A stretch of DNA of 64,000 nucleotides. Origin: Streptomyces abyssomicinicus. Lineage in GTDB: Bacteria > Actinomycetota > Actinomycetes > Streptomycetales > Streptomycetaceae. The stretch is taken from contig NZ_BBZI01000013.1 of assembly GCF_008974245.1 (NCBI RefSeq), positions 1-64,000 on the forward strand, in the 5' to 3' direction. The notes below the pieces were generated by a model. The model searched no databases, was not told the DNA's origin, and saw nothing but the letters and a program-made list of their open reading frames with translations. The position numbers were made by a program, and so were the translations under genes. Below, piece after piece: positions 35,568 to 46,842 of the stretch; the stretch's first letter is position 1, and every line of letters begins with the position of its first letter.

Positions 35568-37184
35568 ATGGACGACGCACCGGAGCTGAAGAGCGCGGCG
35601 GATCCCGCCTCGGACGCCTGGAGGGCCAACGAAGCGGCCCACCGCGCCCTGGTGGAGGAGCTGCGGGCCAAGCTGGCCGCGGCCCGCCTGGGCGGGGGCG
35701 AGAAGGCCCGCGCGCGGCACACCGCGCGCGGCAAGCTGCTTCCCCGCGACCGGGTCGACACACTCCTCGACCCCGGTTCGCCCTTCCTGGAGCTGGCACC
35801 GCTCGCGGCGGACGGGATGTACGGCGGCCAGGCGCCCGCCGCGGGCGTGATCGCCGGCATCGGCCGGGTGAGCGGCCGCGAGTGCGTGGTCGTGGCCAAC
35901 GACGCCACGGTCAAGGGCGGCACCTACTACCCGATGACGGTGAAGAAGCACCTGCGCGCCCAGGAGGTCGCGCTGGAGAACCGCCTGCCGTGCGTCTACC
36001 TGGTCGACTCCGGCGGCGCCTTCCTGCCGATGCAGGACGAGGTCTTCCCCGACCGCGAGCACTTCGGGCGCATCTTCTACAACCAGGCCCGGATGTCCGC
36101 GGCCGGCATTCCCCAGATCGCCTCGGTGATGGGCTCCTGCACGGCCGGCGGCGCCTACGTCCCGGCGATGAGCGACGAGGCGGTCATCGTCCGCAACCAG
36201 GGCACGATCTTCCTGGGCGGCCCCCCGCTGGTGAAGGCCGCCACCGGCGAGGTGGTGACGGCCGAGGAACTGGGCGGCGGCGAGGTGCACTCCCGGGTCT
36301 CCGGTGTCACCGACCACCTGGCCGAGGACGACCCGCACGCCCTGCGCATCGTGCGCACCATCGTCTCCACGCTGCCCGCCCGCCGGGAGATGCCGTGGCG
36401 GACGGTCCCGTCCGTCGAACCCAAGGCCGACCCGTACGGTCTCTACGGCGCGGTGCCGGTCGACTCGCGCACGCCGTACGACGCGCGCGAGATCATCGCC
36501 CGGATCGTCGACGGCTCGCGGTTCGCCGAGTTCAAGTCGGAGTTCGGGCAGACCCTGGTCACCGGCTTCGCCCGGATCCACGGCCACCCGGTCGGCATCG
36601 TCGCCAACAACGGCATCCTCTTCGCCGAGTCCGCCCAGAAGGGCGCCCACTTCATCGAGCTGTGCGACCAGCGCGGCATCCCGCTGGTGTTCCTGCAGAA
36701 CATCTCCGGCTTCATGGTCGGCCGGGACTACGAGGCCGGCGGCATCGCCAAGCACGGCGCGAAGATGGTCACGGCGGTGGCCTGCACCCGGGTGCCCAAG
36801 CTGACCGTGGTGGTCGGCGGGTCGTACGGCGCGGGCAACTACTCCATGTGCGGGCGCGCCTATTCGCCGCGGTTCATGTGGATGTGGCCCAACGCCAAGA
36901 TCTCCGTGATGGGCGGCGAGCAGGCCGCCTCGGTGCTGGCCACGGTCAAGCGGGACCAGCTGGAGGCGCGCGGCGAGGAGTGGCCGGCCGAGGAGGAGCA
37001 GTCCTTCAAGGACCCCATCCGCGCCCAGTACGAGGAGCAGGGGAACGCCTACTACGCGACGGCCCGCCTGTGGGACGACGGCGTGATCGACCCGCTGGAC
37101 ACCCGGCAGGTCCTGGGCCTGGCCCTGACCGCCTGCGGCAACGCCCCCCTGGGCGAGCCGAAGTTCGGCGTCTTCCGGATGTAA
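35568..37184 (+). CDS. Acyl-CoA carboxylase beta (carboxyltransferase) subunit, probably methylcrotonyl-CoA
   Basis: A 538-residue biotin-dependent carboxyltransferase with both crotonase-like halves (N-half about 60-280, C-half about 290-530). The sequence CTAGGAYVPAMSDEAVIV and the C-half GGSYGAGNYSMCGRAYSPRF fit the methylcrotonyl-CoA carboxylase beta branch more than the AccB/PccB type. The operon partner genes (HMG-CoA lyase, acyl-CoA dehydrogenase) support conversion of 3-methylcrotonyl-CoA to 3-methylglutaconyl-CoA in leucine breakdown. It would be LiuB in Pseudomonas terms. GAGGGAG precedes the ATG. First gene of a tight four-gene operon under the twin operators. Confidence 0.9.
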   Translation: MDDAPELKSAADPASDAWRANEAAHRALVEELRAKLAAARLGGGEKARARHTARGKLLPRDRVDTLLDPGSPFLELAPLAADGMYGGQAPAAGVIAGIGRVSGRECVVVANDATVKGGTYYPMTVKKHLRAQEVALENRLPCVYLVDSGGAFLPMQDEVFPDREHFGRIFYNQARMSAAGIPQIASVMGSCTAGGAYVPAMSDEAVIVRNQGTIFLGGPPLVKAATGEVVTAEELGGGEVHSRVSGVTDHLAEDDPHALRIVRTIVSTLPARREMPWRTVPSVEPKADPYGLYGAVPVDSRTPYDAREIIARIVDGSRFAEFKSEFGQTLVTGFARIHGHPVGIVANNGILFAESAQKGAHFIELCDQRGIPLVFLQNISGFMVGRDYEAGGIAKHGAKMVTAVACTRVPKLTVVVGGSYGAGNYSMCGRAYSPRFMWMWPNAKISVMGGEQAASVLATVKRDQLEARGEEWPAEEEQSFKDPIRAQYEEQGNAYYATARLWDDGVIDPLDTRQVLGLALTACGNAPLGEPKFGVFRM

Positions 37185-37196
37185 GGGGTGGGACAC

Positions 37197-39313
<2,117 letters not shown>

Positions 39314-39317
<4 letters not shown>

Positions 39318-40273
39318 CCGCGAACGGACCGGCCGGGATCGCCGGACTGCCCATGCGGGTGCCTGCCGAGGGCCTGCCCGCCCGGGTGCGGATCTACGAG
39401 GTCGGTGCCCGGGACGGCCTGCAGAACGAGAAGGAGACGGTCCCCACCGAGGTGAAGGCGGAGTTCGTCCGCCGTCTCGCCGCGGCCGGCCTGTCGACGG
39501 TCGAGGCCACCAGCTTCGTCCACCCCAAGTGGGTGCCGCAGCTGGCCGACGCCGAGCAGTTGTTCCCGATGGTGCGCGACCTGCCGGTGGAGCTGCCGGT
39601 GCTGGTGCCCAACGAGCGCGGCCTGGACCGGGCCCTGGCGCTCGGCGCGCGCACGGTCGCGCTGTTCGCCAGCGCCACCGAGTCCTTCGCCAGGGCCAAC
39701 CTCAACCGCACGGTGGCCGAGTCGCTGGCCATGTTCGAGCCGGTCGCCGCCCGCGCCAAGGCGGAGGGGCTCCATGTCCGCGCCTACGTCTCGATGGTCT
39801 TCGGCGACCCGTGGGAGGGGCCCGTCGCCGTCCCCCAGGCCGTGGAGGTCTGCCGGGCGCTGCTCGGCATGGGCGCCGACGAGCTGAGTCTGGGCGACAC
39901 GATCGGCGTCGCCACCGCGGGCCATGTCCGCGCCGTGCTCACCGCGCTGCGGGAGGCCGGCGTCGCCACCGAGGCGATCGGCGTCCACTTCCACGACACC
40001 TACGGCCAGGCCCTGGCCAACACGCTGGCCGCGCTCCAGCTCGGTGTCACCACCGTCGACGCCTCCGCCGGAGGCCTCGGCGGCTGCCCCTACGCGAAGT
40101 CCGCCACCGGCAACCTCGCGACCGAGGACCTGGTGTGGATGCTCCAGGGCCTCGGCGTCGAGACCGGTGTCGACCTCGGCCGTCTCACCGCCACCAGCGT
40201 GTGGATGGCCGAACAGCTGGGCCGGCCCAGCCCGTCCCGCACCGTCCGAGCCCTCTCCCACCAGGAGCAGTGA
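39314..40273 (+). CDS. hmgL: Hydroxymethylglutaryl-CoA lyase
   Basis: A 319-residue HMGL-like TIM-barrel enzyme that splits HMG-CoA into acetyl-CoA and acetoacetate, the last step of leucine degradation. The N-terminal EVGARDGLQNEK holds the metal-binding Asp, VHFHDTYGQALAN the metal His pair, and GGLGGCPYAKSATGN carries the catalytic loop Cys258. The GTG start overlaps the carboxylase alpha stop (GTGA), so translation is coupled, and the next dehydrogenase starts 4 bases after its stop. The hydratase that makes HMG-CoA is not in the window. Confidence 0.95.
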
Positions 40274-40277
40274 CGCG

Positions 40278-41462
40278 ATGACCGCCACCACCGCCACCCC
40301 GATGGACCGCCGCCTCAGCCCGGAGCTGGAGGAACTGCGCCGTACCGTCGAGGAGTTCGCCCACGACGTGGTCGCCCCCAAGATCGGCGACTACTACGAG
40401 CGGCACGAGTTCCCCTACGAGATCGTCCGTGAGATGGGCCGCATGGGCCTGTTCGGCCTGCCCTTCCCCGAGGAGTACGGCGGCATGGGCGGCGACTACT
40501 TCGCCCTGGGCGTCGCCCTGGAGGAGCTGGCCCGGGTCGACTCCTCGGTCGCCATCACGCTGGAGGCCGGCGTCTCCCTGGGCGCCATGCCCCTGCACCT
40601 CTTCGGCACCGAGGCGCAGAAGCGGGAGTGGCTGCCGCGTCTGTGTTCCGGCGAGGTGCTCGGCGCCTTCGGTCTGACCGAGCCCGAGGGCGGATCGGAC
40701 GCGGGCGCCACCCGCACCACCGCCCGGCTCGACGAGGCCACCGGCGAGTGGGTGATCAACGGCTCCAAGTGCTTCATCACCAACTCCGGCACCGACATCA
40801 CCGGCCTGGTCACGGTCACCGCCGTCACCGGCCGCAAGCCGGACGGGCGGCCGGAGATCTCCGCGATCATCGTTCCCTCCGGAACCCCGGGGTTCACGGT
40901 CGCCGCCCCCTACTCCAAGGTCGGCTGGAACGCCTCGGACACCCGGGAGCTCTCCTTCACCGACGTCCGTGTCCCGGCCGCCAACCTGGTCGGCGAGGAG
41001 GGCCGCGGCTACGCCCAGTTCCTGCGCATCCTCGACGAGGGCCGGATCGCCATCGCCGCGCTGGCCACCGGCCTGGCCCAGGGCTGCGTGGACGAGTCGG
41101 TGAAGTACGCCAAGGAGCGGCGGGCGTTCGGCCGTCCCATCGGCGCCAACCAGGCCATCCAGTTCAAGATCGCCGACATGGAGATGAAGGCCCACACGGC
41201 CCGCCTCGCCTGGCACGACGCGGCGGCGCGGATGGTGGCGGGACAGCCGTTCAAGAAGGAGGCGGCCATCGCCAAGCTGTACTCCTCGACGGTCGCCGTG
41301 GACAACGCCCGTGAGGCCACCCAGATCCACGGCGGGTACGGCTTCATGAACGAGTACCCGGTGGCCCGGATGTGGCGTGACTCCAAGATCCTGGAGATCG
41401 GGGAGGGCACCAGCGAGGTCCAGCGGATGCTGATCGCCCGCGAGTTGGGCCTCTCGGACTGA
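40278..41462 (+). CDS. Acyl-CoA dehydrogenase, probably isovaleryl-CoA type
   Basis: A 394-residue flavin enzyme with the family motifs FGLTEPEGGSDAGATRTTA (about 130-148), FITNSGTDITGLVT and QIHGGYGFMNEYPVARMWRD near the C-terminus. In this operon the expected reaction is isovaleryl-CoA to 3-methylcrotonyl-CoA, the substrate of the carboxylase encoded upstream; specificity is inferred from context only. AGGAGC lies upstream of the ATG. Last gene of the operon. It converges on the RCK channel gene across a tandem-repeat region. Confidence 0.92.
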   Translation: MTATTATPMDRRLSPELEELRRTVEEFAHDVVAPKIGDYYERHEFPYEIVREMGRMGLFGLPFPEEYGGMGGDYFALGVALEELARVDSSVAITLEAGVSLGAMPLHLFGTEAQKREWLPRLCSGEVLGAFGLTEPEGGSDAGATRTTARLDEATGEWVINGSKCFITNSGTDITGLVTVTAVTGRKPDGRPEISAIIVPSGTPGFTVAAPYSKVGWNASDTRELSFTDVRVPAANLVGEEGRGYAQFLRILDEGRIAIAALATGLAQGCVDESVKYAKERRAFGRPIGANQAIQFKIADMEMKAHTARLAWHDAAARMVAGQPFKKEAAIAKLYSSTVAVDNAREATQIHGGYGFMNEYPVARMWRDSKILEIGEGTSEVQRMLIARELGLSD

Positions 41463-41578
41463 CACGTCCCCTCGGGTCACCGCGCCTGGCCGGGGCCGCA
41501 GGATCGCCTGCGCCCCCGCGGCACCCGAGGGCCCCGCCGCACCCTCGCCGCGGGTCTCGGGCCCGGCTCCCCGCGGCC

Positions 41579-41712
41579 GGGCGTCAGGCCCGCACTCCCG
41601 CGGGTGTCAGGCCCGTACTTCCCGCGGGCGTCAGGCCCGCACTCCCCGGGGCTGGCGTCAGGTCCGGACTCCCCGAGGCACGGGTCAGGCCCGCGCTTCC
41701 CGCGGGGTCTCA
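41579..41712. repeat. Stop-anchored tandem repeat of 23-27 bp, about six units
   Basis: Each unit, read on the minus strand, begins with CCTGA. The first of these contains the stop codon of the RCK channel gene. The TCA complements lie at 41710, 41685, 41658, 41631, 41607 and 41584, so spacings are 25, 27, 27, 24 and 23. The array fills most of the space between the convergent dehydrogenase and channel genes. Confidence 0.9.
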
Positions 41713-43647
41713 GGTTCTGGCGGCGCGCGTGGCGCTGAGGATCTCCGCGTAGCCCCGGCGGGTGGCGGCGAGCACTATGCGGTCGTCGGACCGCAGGACG
41801 TACCCGGGGTGCAGGTCCCAGAGCAGCTGGGGCCCGTCGTGACGGGCGTCGCGGGCCAGGTCCGGACGGCGGGCCTCCGGCCGCTGGGTGTCCAGCGCGA
41901 TGACCCGCCACGCCCCGGCGCGGAACGCCTCCGCAACGGTGCGCCCCTCGAACTGCGGGTGCCCGCCCACCACCAGTGCCGCGAACAGCAGCACCTTGCG
42001 CTCGATGGAGATGGCGCCCAGCACCTGCCGCCCCATCATGGCCGCCGCGAACGCGGGCGCCGCGAGGTGGGTGACGCTCCGGCTGCGGGTCACCGCGTCC
42101 GGGTGCGCCGCCCGCAGCGTCCGGTAGACCACGGTGGCGAACTCGTCGTCGTACAGCCGCAGCGCCACCCGCAGTTCGGGGGCGATCGTGCGGGCCGCGA
42201 GGGTGGCCTCCAGGTTCGTGGTGTCGGAGCTGGTCAGCGCCAGCAGCGCGGCCGCCCGGTGGATCTTCGCAGCGCCCAGCACCCCCGTCTCGGTGACGTC
42301 GCCCAGCACCACCGGCACCCCGAGGTCCCGGGCCAGGGGCACGCCCCGCGCCTCGGCGGACTGCTCGACGCACACCACCGGCATGTCCAGCTCCCGCAGC
42401 CGCGACAGCACCCGGGTGCCGACCCGGCCGAGGCCCAGCAGCACGATGTGCCCGGAGAGCCCGCGCGGCGGCCGGCGCAGCGCGCCCGCCCCGCGGAAGG
42501 TGCCCAGCGCCTCGAGCCCGGCCGCGACCAGCAGCGGCAGCAGGGCGAGGCCCACCAGCCCGGACAGCAGCTGCAGGATCTGCCGCGCCGCCGAATCGCC
42601 CACCGCGGGATCGCCGATGCCGAGGAGGTCGAGCAGCGACAGGTAGGTCGCGGACAGGAACCCCAGGTCCGTCAGCACGGTGGTGGCGACGGCCAGGGCC
42701 AGCACCGAGGCGACCACCCCCGCCGTCGCCCAGCGCAGCCGCCGGGAGAAGAGCTGCGACAGCGGCGCCCCGCGGCCGGCCAGCCGACGCGTCGGAACGG
42801 CGGGGCCGGTGCGGCGCACCGCGTCCAGCACCACGGTGCCGCGCCCGGTGGCGGCGCGGACCTCTGCGTCGTCCGGCAGCAGCAGCGGTCCCTGCGGTCC
42901 GCTGGCGTCGGAGCCCTCGGCGCCGGCCGGGTCGGCGGTGGTGGAGGAGAGCAGGGCCAGCGTGCACAGGCCCGGGTCGGCGGTCTCGCCGGCCCGCGGC
43001 GGGACGCGTTCGGCGGCGCGCAGCAGCAGCCCGTCGGCCTGCACCACCCGCCGGGTGTCGGCCACCGCGGTGGCGGCGAGGGCGGGGGCCGCGGTGTCGG
43101 CGTCGGAGAGCACCGTGGTGGAGGCCTCCAGGGTGGCCCGGTCCAGCGCGGGTTCGGCCACCAGGGCGGCCTGGTCGAGGAGTTCCTCCATGTACTGGCC
43201 GAGTTTGCGGTTGTACATCCGCAGCACCAGCCGCACCGAGGGGTTGAGGCGGCGTGCGGCGAGCGCGGCGCGCAGGTTGGTCTCGTCGTCCTCGTAGAGC
43301 AGGGCGATGGCGGTGGCGCGCTCCACCCCGGCCTCGGTGAGCACGTCCTCGTCCGGCCGTGCGGCGTGCAGTTCGAGGACGGGCGCGCTGGGCCCGGCCC
43401 CCGAGTCGTGGGGCCCCGCCTGGACGGGGGTCTGGCCGAACCGGCCGATCAGCGCGGCCGCCCGGGAGACGGTGGAGGCGAGTGTTCCGGTGTCCTCGGG
43501 CCGCTCCCCCGGTACCACCAGCACCACCCGCTGCCGGTACACGTCCCGCAGCTCCGCGGCCAGCCGCCGGGCCAGCCCGTCGTCCCCGCAGACCAGCATG
43601 TGCCGTTCCGTACGCGCCCGTTCGCCCTGCCTCGGCAGCGTCACCAC
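41710..43647 (-). CDS. Ion-channel-like protein with two RCK (TrkA-N) domains
   Basis: A 645-residue protein arranged RCK-N domain 1 (about 15-150; HMLVCGDDGLARR), a Pro/Gly/Ala-rich region (about 200-300), two membrane helices (about 305-325 and 355-385) with a pore-like loop between, and RCK-N domain 2 (about 395-540; GHIVLLGLGRVGTRV). This is the two-helix potassium-channel plan with nucleotide-binding gates at both ends. The loop reads SLLDLLGIGDPA (about 337-348), where true channels have TTVGYGD, so the selectivity filter is degenerate. The GTG start follows GGGGGTGGG. It may be a divergent cation channel or a nucleotide-sensing relative; substrate is not predictable. Confidence 0.82.
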   Translation of the reverse strand: MVTLPRQGERARTERHMLVCGDDGLARRLAAELRDVYRQRVVLVVPGERPEDTGTLASTVSRAAALIGRFGQTPVQAGPHDSGAGPSAPVLELHAARPDEDVLTEAGVERATAIALLYEDDETNLRAALAARRLNPSVRLVLRMYNRKLGQYMEELLDQAALVAEPALDRATLEASTTVLSDADTAAPALAATAVADTRRVVQADGLLLRAAERVPPRAGETADPGLCTLALLSSTTADPAGAEGSDASGPQGPLLLPDDAEVRAATGRGTVVLDAVRRTGPAVPTRRLAGRGAPLSQLFSRRLRWATAGVVASVLALAVATTVLTDLGFLSATYLSLLDLLGIGDPAVGDSAARQILQLLSGLVGLALLPLLVAAGLEALGTFRGAGALRRPPRGLSGHIVLLGLGRVGTRVLSRLRELDMPVVCVEQSAEARGVPLARDLGVPVVLGDVTETGVLGAAKIHRAAALLALTSSDTTNLEATLAARTIAPELRVALRLYDDEFATVVYRTLRAAHPDAVTRSRSVTHLAAPAFAAAMMGRQVLGAISIERKVLLFAALVVGGHPQFEGRTVAEAFRAGAWRVIALDTQRPEARRPDLARDARHDGPQLLWDLHPGYVLRSDDRIVLAATRRGYAEILSATRAART

Positions 43648-43785
43648 GTGCCCACCCCCCGCGCCCCCGCGCCCTCGCGTCCCGCACTGCGGACCGGCCC
43701 GACCCTAGCGCGGGCCGCCCGGACCGCCCCGCTCCGGCGCGACGGCGGAAAACAGTTCCGGTCACCCCCTGGACAAGCCCTGTTG

Positions 43786-43800
43786 AGGTTAGGCTAACCT
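43786..43800. promoter_or_regulatory. Iron box (DmdR1/IdeR operator) upstream of desE
   Basis: AGGTTAGGCTAACCT is a perfect 7-1-7 palindrome matching the established iron-box consensus TTAGGTTAGGCTCACCTAA recognised by DmdR1/IdeR. It ends 48 bases before the desE start, so desE should be expressed when iron is scarce. Confidence 0.93.
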
Positions 43801-43848
43801 TCCTGCGAATCGTCCGGCGGCCGTCCGCCCTGTTCGAAAGCAGTCACC

Positions 43849-44895
43849 ATGTCCCAGGTCCGTGCTTCCCTCCCCACCCGCCGCGGCATCCTGACTGCCG
43901 GCGGTGTTCTCGGTCTCGGCGCCGTCCTCGCCGCGTGCGGCGACGACGACGCTTCGGCCAAGGGCGGTTCGGACAAGGGCGCCGACGCCGCGTCCGGCCC
44001 GTGGTCCTTCAAGGACGACCGCGGCGAGACGGTGAAGCTCGACGAGGCGCCGAAGAACATCGTGGCGTTCACCGGTGCGGCCGCCGCGCTCCACGACTAC
44101 GGCGTCCAGGTGAAGGGCGTCTTCGGCCCGACCACGACCAAGGACGGCAAGCCCGACGTCCAGGCCGGCGACATGGACGTCTCCAAGGTCGAGGTCATCG
44201 GCAACGTCTGGGGCGAGTTCAACGTCGAGAAGTACGCGGCCCTCAAGCCGGACCTCCTCGTCTCCACCATGTTCGACGGCGCGGGCACCCTCTGGTACGT
44301 CCCGGAGGAGTCCAAGGACCAGATCGCCAAGTTCGCCCCGAGCGTCGGCATCTCCGTCTTCGACGTGCAGCTGACGCAGTCGCTGGAGCGCACGGCCGCC
44401 CTGGCCGAGGCGCTGGGCGCCGACATGAAGGCCGCCGCGGTCGTCGAGGCGAAGAAGAAGTTCGAGGATGCCGCCGCGCGCCTGAAGGCCGCCGCCAAGG
44501 CCCGGCCCGAGATCAAGGTCCTGGCCGGTTCCGCCTCCGCCGAGCTGTTCTACGTCTCCACCTACAACCTCTCGATCGACCTGGAGTACTACAAGGCCCT
44601 CGGCGTGAACATCGTCGAGCCGGACGCCAAGGCCATCGAGGAGAGCGGCGGCTGGTTCGAGAGCCTGAGCTGGGAGAACGTCGACAAGTACAAGGCCGAC
44701 GTGATCATCATGGACGACCGCGCGCAGGCCATCCAGCCCGCCGACATCGACGAGGCGACCTGGAAGAAGCTGCCCGCCGTCAAGGCCGGCCAGGTCATCG
44801 CCCGTTCGCCGGAGCCGATCCTGTCCTACGCCAAGTGCACGCCGCTGCTGAACAACCTCGCCGAGGCCATCGAGAACGCCAAGAAGGTGGCCTGA
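43849..44895 (+). CDS. desE: Ferrioxamine-type siderophore-binding lipoprotein DesE
   Basis: A 348-residue substrate-binding protein for ferric siderophore import. The N-terminus combines a twin-arginine stretch (TRRGILTAGG) with a lipobox (AVLAAC, Cys30), so it is likely a Tat-exported lipoprotein. The mature part is a class III binding protein (FhuD/CeuE fold: NIVAFTGAAAALHDYGV ... KPDLLVSTMFDG ... KLPAVKAGQVIARS). Sequence and position between the acyl-CoA dehydrogenase and hexosaminidase genes match DesE of S. coelicolor, which binds ferrioxamine. It is controlled by the iron box. None of desA-D or desF follows. A strong terminator comes next. Confidence 0.93.
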   Translation: MSQVRASLPTRRGILTAGGVLGLGAVLAACGDDDASAKGGSDKGADAASGPWSFKDDRGETVKLDEAPKNIVAFTGAAAALHDYGVQVKGVFGPTTTKDGKPDVQAGDMDVSKVEVIGNVWGEFNVEKYAALKPDLLVSTMFDGAGTLWYVPEESKDQIAKFAPSVGISVFDVQLTQSLERTAALAEALGADMKAAAVVEAKKKFEDAAARLKAAAKARPEIKVLAGSASAELFYVSTYNLSIDLEYYKALGVNIVEPDAKAIEESGGWFESLSWENVDKYKADVIIMDDRAQAIQPADIDEATWKKLPAVKAGQVIARSPEPILSYAKCTPLLNNLAEAIENAKKVA

Positions 44896-44941
44896 CCCCT
44901 CGGCCCCCCGTCCGCACCCACCGCGGCCCGGCAGCCGCGTC

Positions 44942-44975
44942 GACGCCCCCCGGAGACGGTCCTCCGGGGGGCGTC
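44942..44975. terminator. Bidirectional terminator between desE and hexosaminidase
   Basis: A perfect 14-bp stem (GACGCCCCCCGGAG / CTCCGGGGGGCGTC) with a 6-base loop lies 47 bases after desE and between two convergent genes. Confidence 0.85.
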
Positions 44976-45023
44976 CGCGACCCCGCCCTCCGCCGGGCCC
45001 CCGGACCCCGGGGCGTCCCCGTG

Positions 45024-46778
45024 TCAGCCGGAGGGCCACGGGACCTGCGGGCTGCGGTAGTACTCCACCCCCATCGCGTCCCACCGCGGCGCCTGCGCGG
45101 CGAGCCGCTCCCGGTAGCCCTCCCAGCCGTGCGTGGACGCCGGCGACCAGCCCAGCTCCGCGATGCCCGGCAGCCGCGGGAACGCCATGAACTCCAGCTC
45201 CCGCGAGGTGGTGAGCGTCTCCGTCCAGATCGGCGCCTCCACGCCCCGCACCGCGCTCTCCGGCACCCCGGACGCGGCCAGGTAGGTGCCCGGGTCCCAG
45301 TCGTAGGCGCGCCGGACCTCCACCGGCCCGGCCCAGTCCAGTCCGAGCGGCGTGTCGGCGGTGTACTTCATGTCGAGGTACGCCCGGTCGGCCGGGGAGA
45401 GGATGATCCCGGCCCCGGCGCGGGCCGCCTCCGCCACCCGGGCCCGCTCGGCGGCGTCGGTGTCGTCGTAGCCCCAGTACTGCACGAGCGCCCCGGGGGC
45501 CGGTTCGGCCGCGGTCAGCTGGTGCCAGCCGATCACCGTCTTGCCGTACCGGGCGACGACCGGCTGGACCCTCGCCATGAAGGCGGCGTAGTCCTCGTCC
45601 GGCGTGGAGTGGGCCTCGTCGCCGCCGATGTGGAGGTACCGGCCGGGGGTGAGCGCGGCGACCTCCCGGACCACGTCCTCGACGAAGTCGTAGGTGGCCT
45701 CCTCGCCGACGCACAGCGAGGAGAAGCCCACCTTGATCCCGGTGTACGGCGGCGGGGCCACGCCGTCGCAGTTCAGCTCCGGGTAGGAGGCGAGCGCCGC
45801 GTTGGTGTGGCCCGGCACGTCGATCTCCGGGACGACCTCCAGGTAGCGGGAGGCGGCGTAGGCGACGATCTCCCGGTACTGGTCCTTCGTGTAGTACCCG
45901 CCGGGCGTGCCGCCGACCTCGGTGGCGCCGCCGACGGCGGTCAGCCGCGGCCGGGAGTCGATCGCCAGCCGCCAGCCCTGGTCGTCGGTGAGGTGCAGGT
46001 GCAGGGTGTTGATCTTGTACAGGGCGAGCTGGTCGATGTACCGCTTCACCTGGCCGACGGTGAAGAAGTGCCGTGCCACGTCCAGGTGCGCGCCGCGGTA
46101 GGCGTACCGCGGGTGGTCCTCGACCACGCCGCCGGGCACCTCCCACGGGCCGGGCCGGGCCTCGCGCGACTCCACCGAGGCGGGGAGCAGCTGGCGCAGG
46201 GTCTGCACGCCGCGGAACAGCCCGGCGGGCCGCGCGGCGGTCACGGTCACCCCCGAGCGGCCGCTGGTGAGCCGGTAGCCCTCCTCGCCCCAGGGCCCGT
46301 CCGCGAGCCGCAGCCGGATACCGCCGGAGCCCTCCTCGCCCGGGTCCTCGCCCAGGTCTTCCCCCAGGGCCTCGCCCGGGTCCTCGCCCGGCCCCTCCCC
46401 CAGGGCCCCGCCCGGGCCCTCCCCCGGGCCGTCCCCCAGCGCTCCCCCCGGGCCGGTGACCGCGAGGCCCAGCGCGGTGACCGGGAGGCGGTAGCCGGTG
46501 GAGGGCCGCAGCAGCCCGGCGAGGTACGCGCCGATCCCGCGCACCTCCGGCGTGTCCTGGACGAGGATCCGGGTGCCGCGGGTGATCCGGTACGGGGAGC
46601 CGCCCGGTTCCGCCGACGCCGGCGCCGGGACCAGCGCGCCGAACCCCCCGGTCGGCACGTCCGCACCGCCGGCGTCGGTGCCGGGCACGGGCGCCGCTCC
46701 GGCGGATCCGCCGGCCGCCACCGTCAGGAGCAGCAGCGACGCCGCCAGCCGTAAGGCCGTGTGCCGTTGTCCCGCCAT
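45024..46778 (-). CDS. Secreted beta-N-acetylhexosaminidase (GH20)
   Basis: A 584-residue exported GH20 enzyme that removes terminal GlcNAc from chito-oligosaccharides. It has a signal peptide (RLAASLLLLTVAAGGSAGA), a GH20b domain (about 45-200) and the catalytic barrel with the acid pair Asp387-Glu388 in HIGGDEAHS. The GH20b domain is interrupted at about 110-155 by a Gly/Pro/Glu/Leu repeat (PGEDPGEALGED-like), encoded by repetitive DNA at about 46318-46450. The start at MAGQRHTALRL is fixed by GAGGAGGGG. The DasR-like site upstream fits control by GlcNAc availability. Confidence 0.93.
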   Translation of the reverse strand: MAGQRHTALRLAASLLLLTVAAGGSAGAAPVPGTDAGGADVPTGGFGALVPAPASAEPGGSPYRITRGTRILVQDTPEVRGIGAYLAGLLRPSTGYRLPVTALGLAVTGPGGALGDGPGEGPGGALGEGPGEDPGEALGEDLGEDPGEEGSGGIRLRLADGPWGEEGYRLTSGRSGVTVTAARPAGLFRGVQTLRQLLPASVESREARPGPWEVPGGVVEDHPRYAYRGAHLDVARHFFTVGQVKRYIDQLALYKINTLHLHLTDDQGWRLAIDSRPRLTAVGGATEVGGTPGGYYTKDQYREIVAYAASRYLEVVPEIDVPGHTNAALASYPELNCDGVAPPPYTGIKVGFSSLCVGEEATYDFVEDVVREVAALTPGRYLHIGGDEAHSTPDEDYAAFMARVQPVVARYGKTVIGWHQLTAAEPAPGALVQYWGYDDTDAAERARVAEAARAGAGIILSPADRAYLDMKYTADTPLGLDWAGPVEVRRAYDWDPGTYLAASGVPESAVRGVEAPIWTETLTTSRELEFMAFPRLPGIAELGWSPASTHGWEGYRERLAAQAPRWDAMGVEYYRSPQVPWPSG

Positions 46779-46842
46779 GGTCGGTCCCCTCCTCGGGCTC
46801 GTTCCTGTGCGTTCGGATGCGCTGGACCCTGGACCGGAAAGA

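Noticed and set aside
41579..41712. The regularly spaced array as a CRISPR
   Set aside because: Units are directly adjacent with no spacers, are only 23-27 bp, and include a stop codon.
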